Shown: positions 8,148 through 18,088, numbered from the stretch's first letter. The stretch is 64,000 nt of DNA from Komagataeibacter swingsii (GCF_003207895.1 NZ_NKUB01000004.1:124001-188000), one strand, 5' to 3'. Translations and numbers: made by a program. The notes: a model not told the origin generated them from the letters alone.

Positions 8148-11043
8148 ATGATGGTGGCAGGGCGCTGTCATGGCCTGACGGTCTGGGGGCTGCCTGTCCC
8201 GCTTCAGGGCTGGCTGCTGGGGGTGCCGGGACCACCGGGGCAGCCGGTTGCGACGGGGCCATAACGGCGGGTATGGCCTGTGTCGTGGTCGCAGCGGGTT
8301 GCTGCGCGGGGGTCGGCTGGGGCGTAGCTGGCGCATCCGATGCTGGTGCCGCTGCCTGTGGCGCTGCCGCCGCCTTGTCTGGCGTGCTGGCAGGCGCGGG
8401 TGTGTCCGCATGCTGGTCCGCGGCAGGGGACGTAGGCGATGAAACCGTGGTGGCAGGCGGGCTTGCCGCAGACGGTGTATTCGCCGCAGCATCAGGTGCA
8501 GGTGCAGGTGCAGGTGCAGGTGCAGGTGCAGGTGCAGGTGCAGGTGCAGGTGCAGGTGCAGGTGCAGGTGCAGGTGCAGGGGAGGGGGGGATCTGTGTGG
8601 CCGAAGACGGCGCGCTGGCCCCCACGACCGACATCTGCGGCAGGGTGGGCGTCGGGGCCACGGGGCGCGGGGCCAGGGTGACGGTGGGCTGGCTGTAGCG
8701 GCTCAGCGCGTCATTGTCGCTCTGCACGCCATAGGCATTCATCGGCGGCAGGGGCTGCGGCGATGGCTGGTCGGCCGCCGGGTTGCGGTCAAGCACGACA
8801 CGGGTGTTCTGCGGGTAGCGGTTCATAAGCCCTAGCAGCGTGCCGTTGGTCCAGCCAAACCCGATCTGCATCGGGTATTCGCCGCCGCCCTTGCCGCCCT
8901 TGGGGCTGATGAACGGATTGACCACGTCATATTTTTCCAGCAGCACGCCGGATTTTTCATACGTGCCGATCACACGCCCCATCCAGCGGGCCGCGATATC
9001 ACTGGCCAGCGCATCATATCCGTACTGGTTCAGGCCCTTGACCGCCATCCATTGCAGTGGCGCCCACCCGTTGGGGGAATCCCACTGCTGCCCGCTACCG
9101 CTGCGTTCGGTGGCGATCAGGCCGCCAACCTTGAGCAGGTTTTTGCGCACGCTTTCGGATACGGCCTTGGCCTGCTCGGGTGTCGCCATCTGCATGAACA
9201 GCGGCACGACGGTGGCGCCTGACAGGATGGAGGTCGATTCCCCCTTCTTCCAGTCATAATCGATGAAGGCGGCCCGGCGTTCATCCCACAGGATGCGCTG
9301 CATCGCCTCGATGCGTCCCTGCGCCAGGCGGCTGTAGCGGGCGGCTTCCTCCTTGTTGCCTTTCAGTTCATAGGCGTGGGCCAGTGTCTGCTGCAGGTGC
9401 GGGATCATGCAGTTCAGCTCGACCGTCAGCAGGTCGGTGGTGTGGATGGTGGACAGGGTATGCCCGTCCGCCAGCCACCGGGACGAGAAATCCCATCCCG
9501 TTTCCGAACCGGCGCGCAGGTCGCGATAGACCTCTTCCTTCGGGCGGTCGGAATGCGCCGCCGTGGCGACATCCTCCGGGTAACTTTCGTCGCGCGGGGT
9601 ATCCATGTCATCCCAGTGGCGGTTCATGACCGTGCCATCGGGCAAGCGCACCACATGGCGGTAGGCGCCGCCGGGCGGGACGGAATCCTGCCCGTCCATC
9701 CAGTAATCGTATTCCGCCTGCAGTTCGGGCAGGAAGGTGGTGTAGGCCACCTGGCCATCATGCATGGCCAGCAGGTCCACCATGAGCGAGAAGAACGGAA
9801 CCTGCGACCGGCTGAGGTAATAGGTCCGGCTGCCATTGGGGATATGGCCGTACCGGTCGATCATCGACGCCATGTCGCGCACCATGTCGCGCATGAGGTC
9901 GATCTTCTGGTTTTCATACAGCCCGATCATCGTGAAGTAGCTGTCCCAGTAATACAGCTCGCTGAAACGCCCACCGGGCACGACATAGGTATAGGGCAGG
10001 GGAAGCTGGGATGAATACGCCACCTGCGTGTCGGGCGGCCGGCTGAGGACGTCCCACATGCCGTTGATGTAGTCGCGCACGTTTTCATCGGGGCTGCGCT
10101 GGTAGGAAACCGTCTTGCGTTCGGGCAGGGTGAAATGCCGCGCCACGAAATCCTTGAGCGAAAAGTCGGGCCGCAGCTTGGCGACATTGTATTCCGCCAT
10201 GAGGTCGGCCGGGGCTTCGTCCGGCACGGCGTCGGCTGCCGTCTTGGCGTCGGTATAGATATGCGCCTCGCCAATCGCCTGGAACAGCCCGTCCAGCACG
10301 ATCGAAGGGGGGCGCAGGTCCTGCACCAGCGCGGCCGGCGCGCCCGCATCGGACAGCGGGGCGTTGGCTGGCGGCACGGGGCTGCCGCCGGTGGAAGCCG
10401 GGCCATCCTTGTGCACGGTCTGGACCGGATTCGTACCGGGGGGGGGGGGGGGGGGGTCGGCATGGTCGGAACCGCCGGCCGCAGGCATCCCCGCGGGCGC
10501 CGGGACGGGTGCTGCCGGGGTGGGCGTGCCGGTGCCGGCCGGCATGGTCGCGCCATCGGGCGCGGCGGGCACGGGGGTTGCCTGCGTGGCGGGTGGCGTG
10601 TCCGTCGGGCTGGCCGGGGCCTTGCTGTCCGCGCCGGGGGCGACCGTCGCCGGGGATGCGGCAGCCGTGCCCGCCTGTGCGGGCGGGGGCTGGGTCGCGG
10701 CATCCGGTGTGGTGGCGTGGGCGGGTGGCAGCATGTTTCCGCTTCCCGACAGGGGTTCAGGCGTTGGGACGGAATAGGTCTGGTCCACCTGTCCCTGCGG
10801 CTGTGCCGATATTCCGGTGACGGAGGCAGGCGGAGCCGGGGCGGCTGTTGTCCCATCCGTGCCCGTGGCGGACGGGGAGGGGACAGCAGCGGGAGACGAC
10901 GGCGTGGGAGCCACCTGTGATGGGGTCGGCGCTGTCTGGGCCTGGGCGGGCGCGCCCGCGTAAAGAAGGCTGGCCAGCAACAGCCCGGCCTGGCGGGGCG
11001 CGGACCGGGACAGGCTAGAACCGCACAGGAGGGAAACTTTCAC
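8146..11043 (-). CDS. treA: Periplasmic trehalase (GH37) with long Pro/Ala-rich N- and C-terminal regions
   Basis: Hydrolyses trehalose to two glucoses in the periplasm. From GTG 11043 (GGAG 12 nt upstream) the protein has about 965 residues. A signal peptide ends near YAGAPAQAQ (residues 25-36). The region to about 245 is Pro/Ala/Thr-rich. The GH37 domain spans roughly 245-780, with signature 1 PGGRFSELYYWDSYFTMIGL at 356-375 and signature 2 QWDSPNGWAP near 650. The tail after about 790 is low complexity and contains an (AP)n block. E. coli TreA is about 565 residues, so some 400 residues are extra. A C19 tract and a 14-unit hexanucleotide array fall in the low-complexity parts. Confidence 0.92.
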   Translation of the reverse strand: MKVSLLCGSSLSRSAPRQAGLLLASLLYAGAPAQAQTAPTPSQVAPTPSSPAAVPSPSATGTDGTTAAPAPPASVTGISAQPQGQVDQTYSVPTPEPLSGSGNMLPPAHATTPDAATQPPPAQAGTAAASPATVAPGADSKAPASPTDTPPATQATPVPAAPDGATMPAGTGTPTPAAPVPAPAGMPAAGGSDHADPPPPPPGTNPVQTVHKDGPASTGGSPVPPANAPLSDAGAPAALVQDLRPPSIVLDGLFQAIGEAHIYTDAKTAADAVPDEAPADLMAEYNVAKLRPDFSLKDFVARHFTLPERKTVSYQRSPDENVRDYINGMWDVLSRPPDTQVAYSSQLPLPYTYVVPGGRFSELYYWDSYFTMIGLYENQKIDLMRDMVRDMASMIDRYGHIPNGSRTYYLSRSQVPFFSLMVDLLAMHDGQVAYTTFLPELQAEYDYWMDGQDSVPPGGAYRHVVRLPDGTVMNRHWDDMDTPRDESYPEDVATAAHSDRPKEEVYRDLRAGSETGWDFSSRWLADGHTLSTIHTTDLLTVELNCMIPHLQQTLAHAYELKGNKEEAARYSRLAQGRIEAMQRILWDERRAAFIDYDWKKGESTSILSGATVVPLFMQMATPEQAKAVSESVRKNLLKVGGLIATERSGSGQQWDSPNGWAPLQWMAVKGLNQYGYDALASDIAARWMGRVIGTYEKSGVLLEKYDVVNPFISPKGGKGGGEYPMQIGFGWTNGTLLGLMNRYPQNTRVVLDRNPAADQPSPQPLPPMNAYGVQSDNDALSRYSQPTVTLAPRPVAPTPTLPQMSVVGASAPSSATQIPPSPAPAPAPAPAPAPAPAPAPAPAPAPAPAPDAAANTPSAASPPATTVSSPTSPAADQHADTPAPASTPDKAAAAPQAAAPASDAPATPQPTPAQQPAATTTQAIPAVMAPSQPAAPVVPAPPAASPEAGQAAPRPSGHDSALPPS
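8495..8578 (+). repeat. Tandem hexanucleotide array (GGTGCA)x14 inside the trehalase gene
   Basis: Fourteen perfect 6-bp units. On the coding strand each unit encodes Ala-Pro, producing an alternating AP rod in the C-terminal tail. Unit gain or loss keeps the frame, so only linker length should vary. Confidence 0.97.
10438..10456 (+). repeat. 19-base homopolymer G tract inside the trehalase gene
   Basis: Nineteen G on this strand (C19 on the coding strand) encode the last base of an Asp codon plus six Pro codons, residues about 197-202, before the catalytic domain. A one-base slip would shift the frame before the catalytic domain. Confidence 0.95.
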
Positions 11044-11286
11044 GAGACGCCATTTCTCCAAACAATGAAAACCTGATCCTTGCACAATGCCCTGCCTTGC
11101 GTCCCTACCACAAAGGGAAACCGTCCAGATGGAGGGAAGTTCATTTTCACGCATGGTGCCTGTCATGAAGAGAGACCAGCTTTTCCCCATAGGTCAAAAC
11201 CGGCTATGCTGCCTGCCCTCCTGGCCCGCGCGGCCCGCGCGTCCATGTCCTTTCACCCCTGTTCCGCCAACCGGAGTCACCGTTTC

Positions 11287-12747
11287 ATGCCCTCATCCCT
11301 TCAGGGTCTTTCCCCGCTGGCTGCAACCGATGCCCTGTTTTTTGAACGGGCGGGCGCGCGCCTTGGCCGCCCCGACGCCGAGCGTCTGGTTCGCCATGCG
11401 CTGGAGGGCATGGATGATGGCGAGCTTTTCCTGGAATATCGTGAAAGCGAGGGGATTTCGCTGGATGAAGGGGTGATCCGGTCCGCCACCTTTGACACGT
11501 CTTCCGGTTTCGGCCTGCGCGCCGTGCTGGAAGCGGAAACCGGATTCGCCCATTCCGATGACATAAGCGAAAGCGCGATCCGCCGCGCCGGGGAAACCGT
11601 CAGCCAGATCAGGGCGGGCCGTTCGGGCACGCTGGCCGTGGGGCCGCGTTCGACCAACCACCGCCTGTATCCCGATATCAACCCGCTGGAAGAAGGGGCC
11701 TTTGCCTCCCGTGCCGCCATGCTGTCGGAACTCGATGCCTATGCCCGCGCGCGTGACCCGCGTGTGGTGCAGGTCATGGCTTCGATTTCCGCGGAATGGC
11801 AGGCGATCCAGATCATCCGCCCCGATGGGCAGCGCATGGCCGATATCCGCCCGCTGGTGCGCATGAACGTATCGGTGGTGGTGGAACAGGACGGGCGGCG
11901 TGAAAGTGGCGGCTACGGTCTGGGTGGCCGGTATTCCTATACCCGCCTGCTGTCGCCGCAGGTGTGGCAGGGTGCGGTGGACGAGGCCCTGCGCATGGCG
12001 CTGGTCAACCTTGATGCCCGTCCCGCCCCCGCGGGGGAAATGGAAGTGGTGCTGGGGGCCGGCTGGCCCGGTATCCTGTTGCATGAGGCCGTGGGCCACG
12101 GGCTGGAAGGTGATTTCAACCGCAAGGGCACGTCCGCCTTTGCCGGGCTTATGGGCAAGCGCGTGGCGGCCCCGGGCGTGACGGTGGTGGATGATGGCAC
12201 CCTGCCTGAACGCCGGGGCAGCCTGACCATTGATGATGAAGGCACCCCTACCAGCCGTACCGTGATGATCGAGGACGGCATCCTGACCGGCTACCTGCAG
12301 GACCGCCTCAACGCCCGCCTTATGGGGGTTGCCCCCACCGGCAACGGGCGGCGGCAGTCCTATGCCCATGCGCCCATGCCGCGCATGACCAACACCATCA
12401 TGCTGGGCGGCGACGCCACGACCGATGACATGATCCGCAGCACGAAGCGCGGACTGTATGCGGTCAATTTCGGCGGGGGGCAGGTGGACATCACATCGGG
12501 CAAATTCGTGTTTGCCGCATCCGAGGCCTACATGATCGAGGACGGGAAGATCACCACCCCCGTCCGTGGCGCGACCCTGATCGGCAATGGCGCGGACGCC
12601 ATGACCAAGGTGACGATGATTGGCGGCGAACCCGCCCTTGACCCCGGTATCGGCACCTGTGGCAAGTCAGGGCAGGGCGTGCCGGTGGGCGTGGGCCAGC
12701 CCACGCTCAAAATGACTGGCCTGACCGTGGGCGGCACGGGTAGTTAA
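11287..12747 (+). CDS. tldD: TldD metalloprotease
   Basis: Zinc-dependent cytoplasmic protease subunit that works with TldE/PmbA in peptide maturation and degradation. The 486-residue length matches E. coli TldD (481). The metal-binding motif HEAVGHGLEGD begins at His266 (HExxxH), followed by FNRKGTSAFAG; C-terminal FGGGQVDITSGKFVFAASEAYMIEDG is also typical. ATG 11287 was chosen for family length and a GGAG 11 nt upstream; in-frame upstream starts would add an unrelated tail. The partner gene tldE is not in this window. The 243 bp upstream, shared with the divergent trehalase gene, should carry both promoters, though I could not pick convincing boxes. Confidence 0.94.
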   Translation: MPSSLQGLSPLAATDALFFERAGARLGRPDAERLVRHALEGMDDGELFLEYRESEGISLDEGVIRSATFDTSSGFGLRAVLEAETGFAHSDDISESAIRRAGETVSQIRAGRSGTLAVGPRSTNHRLYPDINPLEEGAFASRAAMLSELDAYARARDPRVVQVMASISAEWQAIQIIRPDGQRMADIRPLVRMNVSVVVEQDGRRESGGYGLGGRYSYTRLLSPQVWQGAVDEALRMALVNLDARPAPAGEMEVVLGAGWPGILLHEAVGHGLEGDFNRKGTSAFAGLMGKRVAAPGVTVVDDGTLPERRGSLTIDDEGTPTSRTVMIEDGILTGYLQDRLNARLMGVAPTGNGRRQSYAHAPMPRMTNTIMLGGDATTDDMIRSTKRGLYAVNFGGGQVDITSGKFVFAASEAYMIEDGKITTPVRGATLIGNGADAMTKVTMIGGEPALDPGIGTCGKSGQGVPVGVGQPTLKMTGLTVGGTGS

Positions 12748-12750
12748 GGA

Positions 12751-12835
12751 ATAAAGGTTTCTGGGTGCCGCCTTTTTTCAAGAAGGCGGCGTTCTTCGAA
12801 GCTTTTTGAAAAAGCTTCACCAAAAACTTCTTTTA
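12751..12835 (+). repeat. Three-armed intergenic repeat, copy B
   Basis: Complete copy: closing stem arms (AAAGGTTTCTGGGTG / CACCAAAAACTT), hairpin 1 GCCGCC...GGCGGC, and hairpin 2 GAAGCTTTTTGAAAAAGCTTC. It sits between convergent tldD and pdxJ and overlaps the pdxJ stop codon. Confidence 0.9.
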
Positions 12836-13579
12836 CTTTCGTGCTGCTGCGATCACATTTTTCATGTGACGGATCACGGCGGGCAGCCCGTCAAAAATGG
12901 CCTGCCCGATCAGGAAATGCCCGATATTGAGTTCCATGACCTGTGGCAGGGCGGCAATCGGGCCGACATTGTCATAGGTCAGGCCATGGCCCGCATGGAC
13001 TTCCAGCCCGCATCGCGCCGCATGTTCCGCGCCCACGGTCAGGCGGCCGAGTTCCACCGCGCGCGCCGCCGCATCCATGGCGTCGGCATAGGCGCCCGTG
13101 TGCAGTTCCACCACGGCTGCCCCCAGTTCCGCCGCCGTCTCGATCTGGGCCGTATCCGGGTCGATGAACAGTGAAACACGGATGCCCGCATCACGCAGCC
13201 GGGCAATGCGCGGCGCCAGTTCGCTGGCCTGCCCGCGCACGTCCAGCCCGCCTTCGGTCGTGACTTCCTGCCGCCGTTCGGGCACCAGGCAGCACGCATG
13301 CGGGCGCAGGCGGGTGGCGATGGTGGTCATTTCCTCGGTGGCCGCCATTTCCATGTTCAGCGGGATCGACAGGTCCGCGCGCAGGCGTTCAAGGTCGGCG
13401 TCGCGGATGTGGCGACGGTCCTCGCGCAGGTGGGCAGTAATGCCATCCGCGCCTGATGCCTGCGCCAGCAGCGCCCCCTTGACCGGGTCGGGATGCGTGC
13501 CGCCGCGCGCATTGCGCACGGTGGCGATATGATCGATGTTGACGCCCAGCCGGATGGGGGCGGGATGGGATGTGGTCAT
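12833..13579 (-). CDS. pdxJ: Pyridoxine 5'-phosphate synthase
   Basis: Condenses 3-amino-2-oxopropyl phosphate (from PdxA) with deoxyxylulose 5-phosphate to pyridoxine 5'-phosphate, the last ring-forming step of DXP-dependent vitamin B6 synthesis. 248 residues, TIM barrel. The N-terminal [18 protein letters not shown] is diagnostic, with [12 protein letters not shown] and ELHTGAYA further on. The start codon overlaps the pdxA stop by 4 bp (ATGA), implying translational coupling in a peptidase-pdxA-pdxJ operon. The stop codon lies in repeat copy B. Confidence 0.97.
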   Translation of the reverse strand: MTTSHPAPIRLGVNIDHIATVRNARGGTHPDPVKGALLAQASGADGITAHLREDRRHIRDADLERLRADLSIPLNMEMAATEEMTTIATRLRPHACCLVPERRQEVTTEGGLDVRGQASELAPRIARLRDAGIRVSLFIDPDTAQIETAAELGAAVVELHTGAYADAMDAAARAVELGRLTVGAEHAARCGLEVHAGHGLTYDNVGPIAALPQVMELNIGHFLIGQAIFDGLPAVIRHMKNVIAAARK

Positions 13580-14565
13580 GACCTGTTCCTGTGTTCGGCC
13601 ATCCGCATGGCCATGCGCAGTGCCGCGACAAGGCTGGACGGATCGGCCACGCCCCGTCCCGCAATGTCGAAGGCGGTGCCGTGATCGGGCGATGTGCGGA
13701 TGATGGGCAGCCCCAGCGTGGTATTGACCCCCTGCGTCATGTCGATGGTCTTGAGCGGGATCAGTGCCTGGTCATGGTACATGCACATCGCCACGTCATA
13801 GCGCGCCCGCGCGGGTGGCGTGAACATGGTGTCGGGTGGCCATGGCCCGCTTATGTCCATGCCATCGGCGCGCAGGGCGGCGATGGCGGGGGCGATGATG
13901 GTCTGTTCCTCCGTGCCCATGCTGCCGTCCTCGCCCGCATGGGGGTTCAGCCCGGCAATGGCGATGCGTGGCGCCGCAATCCCGAAATCACGCTGTAACG
14001 CCGCATGGGTGGTGCGGGTGGCGGCGATGATGGCGCTGGTATCCAGCTCATCCAGCGCGCGGCGCAGGCTGACATGGATGGTAACGGGCACGACCCGCAG
14101 TTCCGGGCAGGCCAGCATCATCACCTCGCGTCCCGGCACATCACACAGGGCGGCCAGGTATTCGGTATGGCCGGGATAGGGAAAGCCGGCCTTTTTCAGC
14201 ACGATCTTGCTGATCGGGTTGGTCACCACGCCAGCGGCCTGCCCATTGCGGGCCAGTTCCACCGCGCGCGCGATGGACGTGGTGATGGCGGGGGCGTTGC
14301 GGCTGTCCGGCTGGCCTGCGTGGACCGGCGCCTGCAGCCCGACCGGCAGCACCGGCACGGCGTGGACAAAGACTTCGGCCGCCTGCGCAATGGTGGCGAT
14401 TTCGCGCACCGGCACGTCATGCCGCCCGATCAGCCCCGCATCACCCAGCACCGCGAACGGTGTCGCGCCTTGTCGCATGGCCCGCCATGCGCCTGCGGTG
14501 ATTTCCGGCCCGATTCCCGCCGGGTCCCCCATGGTCAGGGCAAGGGGCAGGCTGGTCTCAGGCAT
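13576..14565 (-). CDS. pdxA: 4-hydroxythreonine-4-phosphate dehydrogenase
   Basis: NAD-dependent oxidation of 4-phosphohydroxy-threonine, supplying the substrate of PdxJ. 329 residues, normal length. Visible motifs are [15 protein letters not shown] at the N-terminus, [26 protein letters not shown], and [42 protein letters not shown] read in two overlapping pieces, including the metal-binding His residues. It overlaps the upstream peptidase gene by 8 bp and pdxJ by 4 bp, so all three are probably one transcript. Confidence 0.97.
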   Translation of the reverse strand: MPETSLPLALTMGDPAGIGPEITAGAWRAMRQGATPFAVLGDAGLIGRHDVPVREIATIAQAAEVFVHAVPVLPVGLQAPVHAGQPDSRNAPAITTSIARAVELARNGQAAGVVTNPISKIVLKKAGFPYPGHTEYLAALCDVPGREVMMLACPELRVVPVTIHVSLRRALDELDTSAIIAATRTTHAALQRDFGIAAPRIAIAGLNPHAGEDGSMGTEEQTIIAPAIAALRADGMDISGPWPPDTMFTPPARARYDVAMCMYHDQALIPLKTIDMTQGVNTTLGLPIIRTSPDHGTAFDIAGRGVADPSSLVAALRMAMRMAEHRNRS

Positions 14566-15964
14566 CGGTCGTGCCCATGGCGTGCAGGATGCGGATCCAT
14601 GACCGGATGCCCTTGTGGAAGGATGTCAGGTCATATTTCTCGTTGGGGGAATGCACGCGGTCATCATCCAGCGCGAAGCCTACCAGCAGGGCGGACATGC
14701 CCAGGATACGCTGCATGTCGGCCGCCACCGGGATCGACCCGCCACAGCCGATGGTGACCGCGGGCGTGCCCCATTCATCCCCCAGCGCCGCCAGCGCGGG
14801 CTGCAGGCCAAAGGTGTCATCGGGCACGACGCTGGCGACCGACCCGCCACAGGGCGTGAAGGTGACCGTGCAGTCAGGCGGCAACTGGTCACGCACATGG
14901 GCGCAGAAGGCCTGGCGGATGCGCACCGGGTCCTGGCCCGCCACCAGCCGGAATGACACCTTTGCCATCGCGTCACCCGGCAGCACGGTCTTGAAGCCTT
15001 CGGCGGTGTAGCCGCCGGATATGCCGTTGATCTCGAAACTGGGGCGGCACCATGTCTGCTCGATGGCGGTGTATCCCTTTTCGCCCGCAGGCTGCGACAG
15101 TCCGACATCCCCCAGGAAGGTTGCGTCATCGGGGGCGATTTCACGCCAGCGCGCGCGCAGCGCCTCCGGCGGGTCCTGCACGCCGTCATAGAAACCGGGC
15201 AGGGTGACGCGGCCGGTGGCGTCATCGCGGAGGGAGGACAGCACCCGGCACAGCACGTCCGCCGGGTTGCGCGCGGCATTGCCGTAAATGCCCGAATGCA
15301 GATCGCGGCTTGCGCAGCGCAGGTGGATTTCCTCGCCCACCATGCCACGCAACGTGGTGGTGATGGCGGGCACGCCGGGCAGCATGGCGGTATCGCAGAT
15401 CAGCCCGACATCGGCGCGCAGTTCTTCCAGGTGGGTTTCCATGAAGGGGAGCAGGCTGGGGCCGCCACATTCCTCCTCGCCCTCGATCAGGAGCGAGATG
15501 CGCACCGGCATCCGCCCGGTCGTGGCGCGGATGGCGCGCAGGGCCTCGATAAAGGTCATGACCTGACCCTTGTCATCCGATGCGCCGCGCGCGGTGATCT
15601 GCCTGCGTCCGTCCGCCGCCGTGACCAGCGCGGGTTCAAACGGGGCGGTCGTCCATAATTCCAGCGGGTCAACAGGCTGCACGTCGTAATGGCCATAAAA
15701 CAGCACGTGCGGGCCAGCGGGTGGCGTGCGGTCATGCGCCACCAGGATGGGATGGCCGGGCGTTTCATGCAGTGTCACGTCAAAGCCGAGGCTGTCGAGT
15801 TCATCGCGCAGCCATCGTGCCGCCTGCCTGCAATCCGCCGCGTGTTCGGGCTGGGTGGAGATGCTGGGAATGCGCAGGAACGCGAGCAGCCGCGCCAGGG
15901 CGTCATCAAGCGTGTGGTCCGCCTGTTCCAGCACAGGCGCGAGGGAGGCAGGTAAATCGGTCAT
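14558..15964 (-). CDS. M20-family dipeptidase/deacylase
   Basis: Zinc metallopeptidase of the M20 (ArgE/DapE/carnosinase) clan, 468 residues. Metal-site motifs are [14 protein letters not shown] (first His and Asp), [10 protein letters not shown] (bridging Asp), [14 protein letters not shown] (catalytic Glu-Glu) and the dimerisation-domain stretch [17 protein letters not shown] 15964 follows GGAACGTTC at good spacing; an in-frame start at 16237 would add 91 unrelated residues. It heads the operon with pdxA and pdxJ. Substrate is unknown. Family members hydrolyse dipeptides such as Xaa-His or N-acyl amino acids, and no B6 link is established. Confidence 0.88.
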   Translation of the reverse strand: MTDLPASLAPVLEQADHTLDDALARLLAFLRIPSISTQPEHAADCRQAARWLRDELDSLGFDVTLHETPGHPILVAHDRTPPAGPHVLFYGHYDVQPVDPLELWTTAPFEPALVTAADGRRQITARGASDDKGQVMTFIEALRAIRATTGRMPVRISLLIEGEEECGGPSLLPFMETHLEELRADVGLICDTAMLPGVPAITTTLRGMVGEEIHLRCASRDLHSGIYGNAARNPADVLCRVLSSLRDDATGRVTLPGFYDGVQDPPEALRARWREIAPDDATFLGDVGLSQPAGEKGYTAIEQTWCRPSFEINGISGGYTAEGFKTVLPGDAMAKVSFRLVAGQDPVRIRQAFCAHVRDQLPPDCTVTFTPCGGSVASVVPDDTFGLQPALAALGDEWGTPAVTIGCGGSIPVAADMQRILGMSALLVGFALDDDRVHSPNEKYDLTSFHKGIRSWIRILHAMGTTDA

Positions 15965-16371
15965 GAACGTTCCATTTTGCAGCATGCGGCAGGCAGCCCG
16001 AACGGGAGAGGGTGCGATTTTGCCTGTTATGGGGGCAAAAGCAACAGGTCTCCATACCGGGTTGCCCGCCAGTACGCGCGGGTCAGGGGCGACACGGATG
16101 CGATGCGTGGGCCGGATGGGAAACAGGGCCAATCGCGCGTGTTTTGCTCCGGTGAGCAGGAGGGCAGGCGGTATGAAAGGCAAAGACGTTGGGCTTGCTG
16201 CCATGATCTGCGTGCCATTAAAAAATACCTGAAACATAATTTAAAAATAAGGACTTGATGGCGGAAATAAATAATTTATCAGTACACTCAGTCAGGATTG
16301 GTTTTTTTTAACTTGCCGCCATGATGGGCACTGGAAAGTATCTATGGTTATATTTTCATGGAGGATTGGCG
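15965..16371. other. Intergenic region with sharp AT-rich shift
   Basis: No convincing gene. Bases up to about 16200 have normal composition and should carry the promoter of the divergent peptidase operon. From about 16205 the sequence becomes strongly AT-rich and remains so into the next gene, a sign of a foreign segment. A good Shine-Dalgarno GGAGG stands at 16360-16364. Confidence 0.6.
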
Positions 16372-16410
16372 ATGGACGACATAATATTGTTATTTCTGAA
16401 TGAATATTGA
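16372..16410 (+). CDS. Possible 12-residue leader peptide overlapping the GtrII-like gene start
   Basis: ATG 16372 lies 7 nt after a strong GGAGG and encodes MDDIILLFLNEY before TGA. Its end overlaps ATG 16400 of the following gene by 11 bp in another frame. The downstream gene itself lacks a clear ribosome site, so translation may be coupled through this leader. It could also be a chance micro-ORF. Confidence 0.35.
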   Translation: MDDIILLFLNEY

Positions 16411-18088
16411 GAATTTATCTATGATTACTTCAGAAATTGGTCCTGGAAATCACGCTCATTCTTCGTATTTTTCCTGCAGGAAAGAGTTTGCAATACGTGC
16501 AACACTCTTTTTTTTAGTGTTCTTTTTCTTCTCATACCCAATAATACATGCCAATGTCTATTATGCGGATGACACCTTGCATGCGTTCAGTAACATACAC
16601 TGGGAACGTGATGGTCGGATTCTGGGTCAGTTACTGCTGCTGTTCATGGGACGCTTCGCATCCGTAGATTACGCGCCACTACCCCAGATCATTGGCCTGC
16701 CATTTATTGCAGCAGTACTGGCAGCATTCAGCATAAGATGGGGATATAACAGGCTGTCTTCCATCATATGTCTGTCTTTTGTCGTTTGTAACCCATTCTT
16801 TCTTGAAAATATTTCCTACAGATTTGACAGCATGATCATGGAATGCGCCGTTGCCTGCGCCATCATGCCGTTTGCGCTTGCGTTTTTTCTACCGCAATAC
16901 AGCCGGAAGCACCTGATGCCATGGCAGTTTCTGGCGCTTTTTTCATGCCTCAATTTATATCAGCCAGCCCTGAATGTGTATTTCTGCCTGTGTTGCCTGA
17001 CCGTAATGCTGTCCTTGCTGGAACAGGAAACGGTCAGGCAGGTTCTGGATACACTTGGCGGAAACGCCATGACCGTATTCCTGGTCCTGGTCGCCTATAA
17101 ACTGGAAATGTGCCTGCTGCCCGGTGGCGATAACTATGCGGATGCGCATAAGGCCGCCATCCATTCGCTTCATCAGGTCCTGGGGAATGTCCCGGATTTT
17201 TTTTACGCGATTGCCCCTGCCCTGATCAAAGGCCCGCAGAGTATCATTTTCTCGGTCATAATCGCATCGGGCTGTATCATGCTGGTATCGCGCACCGTGC
17301 GCATGCTGCGCGCAGGTAGCCTGACGCCCACCGCCGGCTGCCTTGTCGGCTGCTGCCTTGTGGTCCTGCCTTTCTGCATCCCGGGCATCCTGCTCCTGCT
17401 TGCTAGTCCCATTCATTCCCATCGGGTCATGATCGGCTTTGGCATGGTCTGTGCGTGTTTCATGACCTTCCTGGTGAGGATGGCACCTTCTTTCGGGCGA
17501 CATGCCAATTGTCTGGCCTGCATTGTGGCGGGATACTGTCTGTGGTCGGAAATCACCATGTCGGCAGCCTATGGGAATGCCCTTGCGGCGCAATCCCGTT
17601 TCCGTGACCAGATGGCGCAGGCCATGGTTGATGACGCGGTACAGCTGGCGCGTGAGGCGGGGCAGCCGGAAAATACAACTTTTTGGTGGAACACACGCGG
17701 AGGGGAGCCGATCGCGCCACTGGCCCTGTACATCCTGCGTAAATATGAAATCCTGACGAATATCATCCTTGTGGCTTACGTGCCTTTTTTACCGTCTCCA
17801 TGGATGATGCATGACATCATGCTGACCCATGGCCTGCCCACTAATATCCTTTCAGGGGGGGCTGCGCCGGATACAGGAAAGGTTATGTGGAAAGCGCTAC
17901 AGGCTGAACTGGAACATTGCGCCATCGACGGTAGCCGGGAGCATGGCCCGTTCATGACCTACAGGATCGGTAATTCCATTATCGTGGATTACGATAAGCG
18001 CTGCATCCAGCACGGGAACGGATATGTGCGCAGTCCGTCCCGTCGGCAGAATACGTTCCTTGGCAGGATGGTGGAATCCAGTAAATAG
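16400..18088 (+). CDS. GtrII-like membrane glycosyltransferase (GT-C type)
   Basis: Polytopic membrane protein of 562 residues with about 10-11 hydrophobic segments. The N-terminal loop NVYYADDTLHAFSNIHWERDGRILGQLLLL resembles GtrII glucosyltransferases (acidic pair after TM1, then GR.L), which add glucosyl groups from lipid-linked donors to O-antigen or other envelope glycans outside the membrane. A soluble C-terminal part follows about residue 420. The start is uncertain: ATG 16400 has no ribosome site and ATG 16421 is an alternative. The first ~250 bp are AT-rich while the 3' two-thirds has normal GC, suggesting transfer or a composite origin. Acceptor and sugar are unknown. Confidence 0.7.
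   Translation: MNIENLSMITSEIGPGNHAHSSYFSCRKEFAIRATLFFLVFFFFSYPIIHANVYYADDTLHAFSNIHWERDGRILGQLLLLFMGRFASVDYAPLPQIIGLPFIAAVLAAFSIRWGYNRLSSIICLSFVVCNPFFLENISYRFDSMIMECAVACAIMPFALAFFLPQYSRKHLMPWQFLALFSCLNLYQPALNVYFCLCCLTVMLSLLEQETVRQVLDTLGGNAMTVFLVLVAYKLEMCLLPGGDNYADAHKAAIHSLHQVLGNVPDFFYAIAPALIKGPQSIIFSVIIASGCIMLVSRTVRMLRAGSLTPTAGCLVGCCLVVLPFCIPGILLLLASPIHSHRVMIGFGMVCACFMTFLVRMAPSFGRHANCLACIVAGYCLWSEITMSAAYGNALAAQSRFRDQMAQAMVDDAVQLAREAGQPENTTFWWNTRGGEPIAPLALYILRKYEILTNIILVAYVPFLPSPWMMHDIMLTHGLPTNILSGGAAPDTGKVMWKALQAELEHCAIDGSREHGPFMTYRIGNSIIVDYDKRCIQHGNGYVRSPSRRQNTFLGRMVESSK

Noticed and set aside
8495-8578. Regular short repeats considered as a CRISPR array
   Set aside because: Units are 6 bp, contiguous, without spacers and in frame with the trehalase; no cas genes are present.
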